64,000 bases of DNA from Thermodesulfobacterium hveragerdense DSM 12571. GTDB taxonomy: Bacteria > Desulfobacterota > Thermodesulfobacteria > Thermodesulfobacteriales > Thermodesulfobacteriaceae. Positions 54,943 to 64,000 of the stretch are shown in pieces. The notes beneath the pieces were generated by a model, which was not told the origin of the DNA, searched no databases, and saw nothing but the letters and a program-made list of their open reading frames with translations. Location of the stretch: positions 1-64,000 of the forward strand of contig NZ_AUIT01000010.1 of NCBI RefSeq assembly GCF_000423845.1. The letters run 5' to 3'. Within the stretch, counting starts at the first letter, position 1. Every line of letters begins with the position of its first letter. The translations under genes were made by a program, and so were the position numbers.

Positions 54943-56600
54943 AGTTCATATCTAAAGTCTTAACCTTAGTCTTTTTTATTCTTTTTACCTACCAACTCAG
55001 TTTTAGCAGTCTTCCCCCTGAAGTTTATGAACAGGTCAAAAAAGACTTTTCTCCTCTTCCCGGGTTGCTTATCGGTATAGAAGAAAGAGAGCTCATAATC
55101 GATAAAGGTTTGGTGCAAGGGGTTAAAAATAAAGATATTTTTATGGTTTATAAAAGAGGAAAAAAAATCGTCCACCCTGAAACTCAGAAAACCCTTGGAT
55201 ATCTAAAAGAACCTGTCGCTAAAATAGAAATTGTCAGAACAGACGAAAACTTTGCCATGGCAAAGGTTATCTATCAAAAAGAGCCTTTAACCGTTCCTAT
55301 GCCGATTACCAGGTATACAGACTTAAAAATTCTTGTTATCATTGAACATACCAATCCCAACGAAAATCTCTTTCTAACCCTTAAAAACAACCTTCCAGAC
55401 TGTACTATAATTTTTGATCCTAATCTCAGATTTAACCAAATAACTCCTGAATACTTATTAGCTGAAAAGTTTGACCTTCTCTTTGTAGAAGAGGAAAACA
55501 CCATAAAGGTATATAACTCAAAGTTAGACCTTATAAGATATTATGGAGGACTTTCTTATTCAAAGGTATCTACCTTACCCTATCTTAAGCCTTCCCAACC
55601 TAAGGCAGAACCTAAACCCTTAGGTGTGGTACAACCATCCATCATAGGTAGAACTAAAGGGGATGTGGTACAAGCTGAAATTACAGATATAGATAACGAC
55701 GGAATCCCAGAAATGATTTACTTTAACTCACAAGGACTTTTTATCGTCAAACTAAAAGGAGGGCTTTTAGCCTATTACAAACCTGCTTCAGGAAAGATAG
55801 TAAATTTTTCTGTAGGACCAACTGGTTGGATCGCTTTAAACGTATACGACGATAGAGTTGGGATGAAAAGTGAAATTTTATATTATACTAATCAAGGACT
55901 TAACCCAGTCATAACCAATATCAACCTGATTTTAAACTTTGTAGATTATACTGCAAGAGGAATTAAAGATACCCTTTTAGGACAAACCTTTGACCCAGAA
56001 ACCTTTTTTGGGAAAGAGGTATTTATTCTGAAAAGAGAGAACAATCAGCTTATCTATGCCAACAAACTTAACCTTTTTGAAGGATATCAAAATATAGGGA
56101 CCAGCTTTGTAGACTTTAACCTGGACGGACAACCTGAAATTTTAACTTACTTAGATGACGGAAGATTAGGGGTGTATAAAAACAATCAGCTTCAATGGAC
56201 TTCTCCTTATGCTATAGCCCAACATTTTTATGAAATAAGGCTTACAAAAGGGAAAAAGGGACAAGAAGTAGTTAAAAAAGTGGTATTACCCTTTGTTTCC
56301 CCTCTGGTTCAGTATGCTAACGGTAAAACCTTTGTATTTTTTGCTTCAACAGAGTTTCCTTTAAACACCGTTAAAAAAGATCTAAAATACCTTCCTTTAG
56401 ATAGCGCTACTTCCCAGATTTTTGTCTTAGGGTTTGAAGGAAACTATTATTATAAAAACCTTACTTCTGCTCAAAGAGGATTTATTACCGGAATTGGATA
56501 CGATAATAATCTTCTTTATTTTACAGTAGTAAGAGGAAAATATCCTGTGGATACAGAGACAGAGCTTTATAGCCTTATTTTGGGAAGGTCTTCTTTTTAG
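54939..56600 (+). CDS. Exported FG-GAP/VCBS repeat protein
   Basis: This 553-residue protein has an N-terminal signal peptide (KVLTLVFFILFTYQLSFS). Residues about 30-115 look like an exported beta domain (LLIGIEERELIIDKG, KNKDIFMVYKRG), and the C-terminal half is beta-propeller-like with calcium-type repeats DIDNDGIPEMIYF and DFNLDGQPEILTY. Such proteins are periplasmic or surface-exposed. The function is unknown. It overlaps ftsH by 4 nt, so it is expressed with an inner-membrane protease. Convergent queF begins 4 nt after its stop. Confidence 0.75.
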   Translation: MKFISKVLTLVFFILFTYQLSFSSLPPEVYEQVKKDFSPLPGLLIGIEERELIIDKGLVQGVKNKDIFMVYKRGKKIVHPETQKTLGYLKEPVAKIEIVRTDENFAMAKVIYQKEPLTVPMPITRYTDLKILVIIEHTNPNENLFLTLKNNLPDCTIIFDPNLRFNQITPEYLLAEKFDLLFVEEENTIKVYNSKLDLIRYYGGLSYSKVSTLPYLKPSQPKAEPKPLGVVQPSIIGRTKGDVVQAEITDIDNDGIPEMIYFNSQGLFIVKLKGGLLAYYKPASGKIVNFSVGPTGWIALNVYDDRVGMKSEILYYTNQGLNPVITNINLILNFVDYTARGIKDTLLGQTFDPETFFGKEVFILKRENNQLIYANKLNLFEGYQNIGTSFVDFNLDGQPEILTYLDDGRLGVYKNNQLQWTSPYAIAQHFYEIRLTKGKKGQEVVKKVVLPFVSPLVQYANGKTFVFFASTEFPLNTVKKDLKYLPLDSATSQIFVLGFEGNYYYKNLTSAQRGFITGIGYDNNLLYFTVVRGKYPVDTETELYSLILGRSSF

Positions 56601-56604
56601 GATT

Positions 56605-56976
56605 TTAAGGTTTTTCTACGGTTATGACGGTATGAACGTTTCCTCTGGGGTGAAAATCCCCTATTACTTTTAATTTTTTAGGTTCTAAAGCCTTCCAGAG
56701 GGCATCGAAGATCTCGTTGGTAGCGGCTTCATGAGAGATGTAGCGATTTCTGAACTTGTTAAGCCATAGCTTTAACGACCTAAGCTCAACGATTTTTTCA
56801 TTAGGTACATATTCGATCTTGATTACGGCAAAATCTGGATATCCAGACCTGGGGCAAAGGCAGGTAAACTCAGGAAAAGTTATGGTTATGGTGTAATCTC
56901 TGTCAGGATAAGGATTAGGCCAAGGCTCAAGTTCTGCCTGTTCTATGGCTAATTCACCATACTTTTTCTCACTCAT
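56605..56976 (-). CDS. queF: NADPH-dependent 7-cyano-7-deazaguanine reductase
   Basis: QueF reduces preQ0 to preQ1 for queuosine in tRNA. The 123-residue unimodular form has the catalytic cysteine in [14 protein letters not shown] and the NADPH motif ELRSLKLWL, with SHE further on. The promoter -10 lies 7 nt before the ATG and there is no Shine-Dalgarno sequence, so it may be translated from a leaderless mRNA. It stands alone, divergent from ligA. Confidence 0.95.
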   Translation of the reverse strand: MSEKKYGELAIEQAELEPWPNPYPDRDYTITITFPEFTCLCPRSGYPDFAVIKIEYVPNEKIVELRSLKLWLNKFRNRYISHEAATNEIFDALWKALEPKKLKVIGDFHPRGNVHTVITVEKP

Positions 56977-56983
56977 GTGGTTA

Positions 56984-57011
56984 ATTATAACATCTTAATA
57001 ATTAATGCCAA
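56984..57011 (-). promoter_or_regulatory. Promoter 7 nt before the queF start
   Basis: On the minus strand TTGGCA (57011-57006), 16 nt, and a perfect TATAAT (56989-56984). Only seven bases separate the -10 from the ATG at 56976. Confidence 0.6.
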
Positions 57012-57081
57012 GAGTGAAAACCTTTATTTTAGAAAAAAAACCTAAAAACTAAACCTTGGAACAACTGTCTTCATTTGATAA

Positions 57082-60183
<3,102 letters not shown>

Positions 60184-60338
60184 TGTCCCCACCCTTCCTT
60201 CTAAATTTTATTATGATAACTCTTTAAATTACCATAATTTCTAAAAATTTGTAGTAAAAACATCTTTTAAAATGTTTAATTTTGGATAAAATATTTTTTA
60301 TACTTTTTAAGGGAAATAGCCAGGGAGGTACAATTAAA

Positions 60339-60617
60339 ATGAATTGCGATAGATTAAAAACCCTCATCAGAGATTGGTATCAAGAAGTAAGGTCTTTTAC
60401 CCTTTCTCCTGTAAAAATGATGGATTTAGTAGAAAAACATGTGCAAAACTGTGAAGTTTGTCAACAAGATGAAACTTTACCTTTAGAGTTAGAACAATTA
60501 AGAGAGATAATCAGGGTCCCTTATAAACCTCCTAAGGAAACTGATTTTAAATTTTCTGAAGAAGTAGAGTATATCTATGATGAAGATTTAGAAGAATTAG
60601 AAGAAGAGGAAATTTAA
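60339..60617 (+). CDS. Small HxxxCxxC protein with acidic tail (unknown function)
   Basis: This 92-residue protein has an N-terminal helix with a lone Cys, then the motif KHVQNCEVCQ, which is the H-x3-C-x2-C pattern of zf-HC2-type anti-sigma zinc domains, and a very acidic C-terminus (about 15 Glu/Asp in the last 26). No membrane segment follows, unlike most anti-sigma factors. I do not recognise a named family. AGGGAGGT 10 nt before ATG 60339 decides the start. It is convergent with the cytochrome operon. Confidence 0.7.
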   Translation: MNCDRLKTLIRDWYQEVRSFTLSPVKMMDLVEKHVQNCEVCQQDETLPLELEQLREIIRVPYKPPKETDFKFSEEVEYIYDEDLEELEEEEI

Positions 60618-60620
60618 TCT

Positions 60621-60645
60621 GAGAGGTGGCTTATATTAGCCTCTC
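60621..60645. terminator. Hairpin between convergent genes
   Basis: GAGAGG and CCTCTC (60621-60626, 60640-60645) can pair, with an inner GGCT/AGCC stem as an alternative. The tails (ttctccatttt on the plus strand) are only partly T-rich. It may end both the small acidic gene and the cytochrome operon. Confidence 0.35.
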
Positions 60646-60654
60646 TTCTCCATT

Positions 60655-61023
60655 TTAAGATCTTTTATGGCAATCGTTACACTTAACAGGTGCCTGTTTA
60701 CTTTCTTCGGCATTAACTTTTTTATGGCATTCAATGCAGGTCTTATGATAAGCATCCATAGCTTTTAACACCTTATCTTTAGCCTGAGCTATATCATGAC
60801 ATTCTATACATTTTTTCACTTCTTTGGTAGGGTCTGCTTCTGCGTGATGACACACTTTACAATCGATTTTATATACATCTACATGGTTTGCATGATTAAA
60901 TTTAACACCTGGAAACTTAGCTCCTTCAAATTTTAATTGTATTTCTGTTGGAAGAGCAAAAACTAAAGTAAAACAGGACAAAATTCCTCCTATAATTAAC
61001 CCTATCCCAACCTTCTTTTTCAT
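60655..61023 (-). CDS. Tetrahaem cytochrome c3 (class III)
   Basis: This 122-residue precursor has a signal peptide (about 1-24), so it is periplasmic. Four haem sites are seen: CKVCHH (55-60), CIECH (72-76), CIECH (96-100) and CNDCH (115-119). The HANHVD pair (H44, H47) and the double His after the first site are the axial-ligand pattern of class III c3. It is the last gene of the multihaem operon and is the likely soluble partner linking this complex to hydrogenases or other periplasmic redox proteins. GAGGGGG precedes the ATG. Confidence 0.92.
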   Translation of the reverse strand: MKKKVGIGLIIGGILSCFTLVFALPTEIQLKFEGAKFPGVKFNHANHVDVYKIDCKVCHHAEADPTKEVKKCIECHDIAQAKDKVLKAMDAYHKTCIECHKKVNAEESKQAPVKCNDCHKRS

Positions 61024-61046
61024 GGTTTTACCCCCTCGTTTTTTAA

Positions 61047-61688
61047 TTAATGCTCCGTATGTTCTTCATGTTCTTCTTCATATCCAGTAAACATAGCTAT
61101 AATGTGAGCTAAAGGAGTATGTCCTAAAGTACTTAAATAAATATGAACAAAAAGGAAAAATCCGTAAAACACCCAAAGGCCATTATGAATTAGAGAAACA
61201 ATCTGAATACCACCCATCAAACTTTCTAACCAGCCAAACTGAACAGGATCCCAAAGAACAAGCCCTGTCAAAATTTGTAAAGGTATACAAAAAATCATGA
61301 TGATAAAATAAAAAACCTGTTGAAGAGGATTAAATTTGCTATCAGGGGTCGGATGGTGAGGATTTTTATCTCCTACCATGATACCATAGGCATAATACTT
61401 GGCCTGGTTAAAAGCCTTTTTGATAAACTCTATAGGTCTCCAAAAAGGAGGAATGTAAATCTTAAAAATTTTTCCGGTAAACAGATAGTAACATAACCAG
61501 ATAAAATAATTAGCAAGCAAAATAAACCCTAACCAGCTATGTATCTTAACCGCACTTTCAAAAGACATAAGATTTATCTTATCTACCAATCTGATCTGTA
61601 ATCCGGTAATTATCAATACTATAAAACTAAGTGCATTGATCCAGTGCCATATTCTTACAGGTAAAGGATGTAAATATACCTTCTTCAT
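61047..61688 (-). CDS. Cytochrome b561-like diheme membrane subunit
   Basis: This 213-residue membrane protein has about four helices. Histidines placed to bind two b haems are H15 (RIWHW), H50 (VKIHSW), H168 (SLIHNG) and H182 (FVHIYLSTLGH). This is the layout of Ni/Fe-hydrogenase-type or thiosulfate-reductase-type cytochrome b subunits (cytochrome_B561 family), which exchange electrons with menaquinone. The C-terminus is His/Glu-rich. It overlaps the preceding cytochrome fragment by one base and is followed by the c3 gene, so it likely links quinone to the multihaem partners. Confidence 0.9.
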   Translation of the reverse strand: MKKVYLHPLPVRIWHWINALSFIVLIITGLQIRLVDKINLMSFESAVKIHSWLGFILLANYFIWLCYYLFTGKIFKIYIPPFWRPIEFIKKAFNQAKYYAYGIMVGDKNPHHPTPDSKFNPLQQVFYFIIMIFCIPLQILTGLVLWDPVQFGWLESLMGGIQIVSLIHNGLWVFYGFFLFVHIYLSTLGHTPLAHIIAMFTGYEEEHEEHTEH

Positions 61689-62107
61689 TATTTCCCCTCC
61701 CTTCTTTTTCTTCTAATAGGTGTGGTTATAATTCTTAAAGATAGATGCCCTAAACCAAAACCTATACCGCAAACCACAGCCAAAACAAACAATATATCTA
61801 AAACACTAATCCTTGACAGACCTAAAACGTAAAAATCCTTAACATTTGGTATGGCATATAACGAATTTAAAATCTTTCTATCTACTAATGCCTTTAAGGT
61901 TTTATCTCCCTCTTTATTGATTTCTAAAACCCCAACAAACTTAGCCTCAGAACTATGGCAGACAGTACAATCTTTTATAGCTTCTTTCTTAGAAAGAATT
62001 TTATGAGCATCATTAGAGTTTACTAAGTCTAATCTTCCTTTTAATTCAACTTTCACCTTTTGTTTAACCGTATTCAAAAACTGCCAGAACTCTTTTTCCT
62101 GGACCAA
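61688..62107 (-). CDS. C-terminal part of multihaem cytochrome: EF-hand remnant, one haem site and membrane anchor (frameshifted from preceding gene)
   Basis: The open frame contains a single haem site CTVCH (47-51 counting from TTG 62107), one membrane helix (about 100-122) and a basic end. The frame is open further upstream and spells a perfect EF-hand loop, DLNKDGLVQEKE, encoded at 62125-62090, which the TTG at 62107 would cut. No ribosome site precedes that TTG. One extra base in the A-run (coding strand; T5 at 62133-62137) would join this frame to the 12-haem protein, reading VEEVKNKIDLNKDG. I therefore think it is the end of that protein, displaced by a frameshift, rather than a gene of its own. 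Confidence 0.7.
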   Translation of the reverse strand: MVQEKEFWQFLNTVKQKVKVELKGRLDLVNSNDAHKILSKKEAIKDCTVCHSSEAKFVGVLEINKEGDKTLKALVDRKILNSLYAIPNVKDFYVLGLSRISVLDILFVLAVVCGIGFGLGHLSLRIITTPIRRKRREGK

Positions 62108-62124
62108 ACCATCTTTATTAAGAT

Positions 62125-63390
62125 CTATCTTATTTTTACCTCTTCAACCGGCCAATTTAAAGCTTTACTTAGATCTTCTACCGTTATGCCTGTTTTTTTA
62201 GCTTTATCTACCAAAGACAACATCACTGCCTTTTCCCCTTTTGCATGACACACACTACAAGAAGCACTCTTAAAATGGACATCTACAAAGGATTCTAAGG
62301 TAAAAGGTGGATTATAAAGCCATTTACTATGAGCCTTTTTAGAGTCCTTATGGCAGGACAAACAAGAGTCGTTTAATTTTGCCATACTAACAGGTAAAAC
62401 GTCATGGGCTTTATGGCAGTTAGAACAATTAGGAGCATTAGGCTTGGATTCAGAAAGGGCTTTAAAATGAATGCTATCTTTGTAAGCCTTGGCCTCTTCT
62501 CCATGGCAACTTGCACAGAGATTGAACTTTAACTCATTATTAGGTAAAATACGCGCTACTTTATGGTAGTCGTGGCATCTTATACAGTCAGGAGCCTTCT
62601 CTTTCCCTTGATAAAAAGCCTTGGCATGGATACTCTTGTTAAACTGATCTACCTCTTTAGTATGGCATTGCTTACATATTTCCATAGCCTGTTTTCTATA
62701 CTCTTTTAGTGATGCTATTTTTTTAATAGGATGCTCTGTTTTAGAATAACCTTTATGACAATCAGTACACTTAAGATCTTTATGTACGGAACTTAAAAGA
62801 TGAGACCCATCTACCTTTACTGAAAGAACTTCACCATTTTCAAGCTTTTTAGTGATTGATTTACTATGGCAAGTCAAACAATATTGATTTTCAGGTAAAT
62901 TTTTACCTATCTTAGCTGGCTTAACTCCATGGTATCCATGACATTCTATACAAGAGGCAGTCTTAGAAATGGTGTAGTGTACCTGATTTCTTCTTAATGT
63001 GGCATCGGTATGACATTTCTGACATATTTGTTTAGAAAGATTAGCCGCATACTCTCTTTTATTCTTAAACGTATATGAAGGATGTTTACTTTTTGAAAAA
63101 TCACTATGACATACGATACACTGAAAGTTACCATGAACAGATTGCTTAATTTCATTTAAATTAACCTTAAGATTTAATTTTTCACCAGTTTTTAACGTTT
63201 TGCTTAGATCCATTTTATGACAAGACATGCAGTATTCATTAAAACTTGCTTTTTGCTTCCATTCTTTAAAACTTAGGTCTTGAGAAGGTAAACTTCCGAT
63301 AACCCTTTTAGAGGTAGCAGCAAGCAAACCGGTTGTTAACAAAAGAAGACTTAACAACAAGAAAGAAAAATATAGCGTCTTTTTTTTCAT
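62125..63390 (-). CDS. Multihaem cytochrome c with twelve CxxCH sites
   Basis: Signal peptide 1-25, then twelve CxxCH motifs at about 54, 91, 123, 147, 171, 208, 239, 269, 292, 322, 343 and 378. Residues 54-155 and 171-276 are clear copies of one tetrahaem module: CxxCH, GExLxxKV, SVH, CxxCH, HP, EY, CxxCH, CxxCH.YH. The protein is exported and periplasmic. The reading ends at VEEVKIR and the text continues in another frame with an EF-hand and a membrane anchor, so the intended product is probably about 567 residues with 13 haems, tethered to the inner membrane. The ATG overlaps the upstream cytochrome stop (TAATG); GGGGG precedes it. Confidence 0.88.
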   Translation of the reverse strand: MKKKTLYFSFLLLSLLLLTTGLLAATSKRVIGSLPSQDLSFKEWKQKASFNEYCMSCHKMDLSKTLKTGEKLNLKVNLNEIKQSVHGNFQCIVCHSDFSKSKHPSYTFKNKREYAANLSKQICQKCHTDATLRRNQVHYTISKTASCIECHGYHGVKPAKIGKNLPENQYCLTCHSKSITKKLENGEVLSVKVDGSHLLSSVHKDLKCTDCHKGYSKTEHPIKKIASLKEYRKQAMEICKQCHTKEVDQFNKSIHAKAFYQGKEKAPDCIRCHDYHKVARILPNNELKFNLCASCHGEEAKAYKDSIHFKALSESKPNAPNCSNCHKAHDVLPVSMAKLNDSCLSCHKDSKKAHSKWLYNPPFTLESFVDVHFKSASCSVCHAKGEKAVMLSLVDKAKKTGITVEDLSKALNWPVEEVKIR

Positions 63391-64000
63391 TATTTAACCC
63401 CCACAGGAATATTTGTATGATATCCGTGGCAATCAATACACATAAACCTCTTATCTTTAGCTACCATAGCATGACCTGGATGTTTAGAAATACTTTCATA
63501 AGTATGACATTTAGTACAACGAGAACCTATTTCTTTAGTGTATTCCTTTACAGATCTGATGTTAATAGGTTTGGGATGAAAATCTGTGTTATAAATATCA
63601 TAATGGCAAGCAAAACAACCTATTTTACCGTGAGGAGTTTTGTCAAATTTTTCTGGATTAACATAAAGATACATCTTTTCACCGTTACCTAAAACCTTAG
63701 GCAACCTTTCTACTTTATGGCACTTTATACACTCTTGGGTCTGTTTTCTTACCAATTTGATAGGTTTAATATAGTGAAAATTATGACATTCAGAACAAAG
63801 GGTCTTTCCTTCTTTTACTATGTTTTGATGAAAAGAAGAAAGTCCGGACGCAGGATGACAGGTTAAACAGTTTTGGTTTACCCCTTTGGAATAGCTATAA
63901 CGACTTTCTATTTTGATCGGTTTAGGATGGGTAGATTTATCAATATCCTGGTGACAGAATAAACAGTGAACCTTATTTCCGTGCGCAGAATCATAAAACT
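63390..64000 (-). CDS. Multihaem cytochrome c, partial (N-terminus outside window)
   Basis: The frame is open from the window edge to its stop at 63392-63390, about 203 residues. It shows seven haem sites in order: CLFCH, CLTCH, CSECH, CIKCH, CFACH, CTKCH and CIDCH. It contains the same tetrahaem module as the next protein, for example CIKCH, GNGEKMYLYV, TPHGKIGCFACH, HPKPINIRSVKEY, CTKCH, CIDCHGYH. Start and signal peptide must lie beyond 64000; the TTG at 63755 is internal, not a start. The stop overlaps the next ATG by one base, so the two cytochromes are coupled. Confidence 0.88.
   Translation of the reverse strand, partial: FYDSAHGNKVHCLFCHQDIDKSTHPKPIKIESRYSYSKGVNQNCLTCHPASGLSSFHQNIVKEGKTLCSECHNFHYIKPIKLVRKQTQECIKCHKVERLPKVLGNGEKMYLYVNPEKFDKTPHGKIGCFACHYDIYNTDFHPKPINIRSVKEYTKEIGSRCTKCHTYESISKHPGHAMVAKDKRFMCIDCHGYHTNIPVGVK

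Noticed and set aside
62105-62107. TTG as an independent start for the single-haem membrane protein
   Set aside because: It has no ribosome site, and it would cut an EF-hand loop that continues upstream in the same frame.
63753-63755. TTG start for the upstream cytochrome
   Set aside because: The frame stays open to the window edge with three further haem motifs, so this codon is internal.

Overview
The window is AT-rich and gene-dense. It looks like the chromosome of a thermophilic, anaerobic, diderm bacterium, most likely a Thermodesulfobacterium-like member of the Thermodesulfobacteriota. The reasons are Lys/Glu-rich proteins, LPS genes (lpxD, kdsA, kdsC, lptC), ThyX-type thymidylate synthesis, a CobA-HemD fusion for sirohaem-type tetrapyrroles, several FmdB zinc-ribbon proteins, and a multihaem cytochrome c operon with a class III (c3-type) cytochrome. 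The assignment is inferred from gene content; no rRNA is present. I see no insertion sequence, prophage or CRISPR array.

Layout. 1-428 holds no intact gene: a degenerate minus-strand reading and a good promoter for gatB-mtnA-rex-dut-thyX (429-5034, +). 5031-8047 (-) carries tRNA-Val, thrS, infC and an FmdB protein. lpxD (+) follows, then a minus-strand pair of a flavin reductase and a 52-residue BFD-like [2Fe-2S] protein, then a CBS-GGDEF protein (+). 11068-15712 (-) is kdsA-kdsC-lptC-radC-ispH-tadA, in which IspH carries a nine-helix membrane domain. 15798-23580 (+) holds a radical SAM protein, a thiamine-binding protein, argG, a transaldolase, a PAP2/GT39 pair, radA and a frameshifted DedA-like gene. 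hisF, a second FmdB and cutA (-) face ndk-thiL (+); hsp20 (-) and clpB (+) diverge.

29919-41013 (+) is one long, tightly packed operon: hpf, rapZ, a GNAT acetyltransferase, a very large PPDK-like dikinase without a PEP barrel, a long divergent GAPDH, nusB, cmk, an HNH protein, glmS, a DUF6485-like protein and rsfS. It meets hflX tail to tail with a 104-bp overlap. 43255-47159 (-) is fmdB-hemC-cobA/hemD-tyrS. 47343-56600 (+) is purSL-hisD-pfk-ftsH and an exported FG-GAP/VCBS protein. queF (-) and ligA (+) diverge; trpS (-) overlaps ligA tail to tail.

The right end (60655-64000, -) is the most distinctive part. It is a membrane-linked electron-transfer operon with at least 24 CxxCH haem sites: a multihaem cytochrome running off the window, a second cytochrome with 12 haem sites whose C-terminal part (one more haem site, an EF-hand and a membrane anchor) is displaced by a one-base frameshift, a b561-like diheme membrane subunit, and a tetrahaem c3. 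A tetrahaem module is visibly repeated within and between the two large cytochromes.

Other themes are several tail-to-tail gene overlaps, three genes whose promoter -10 box lies 7-9 nt from the start codon with no Shine-Dalgarno sequence (candidate leaderless mRNAs), and two genes broken by single-base losses in homopolymers, which may be real or assembly errors.
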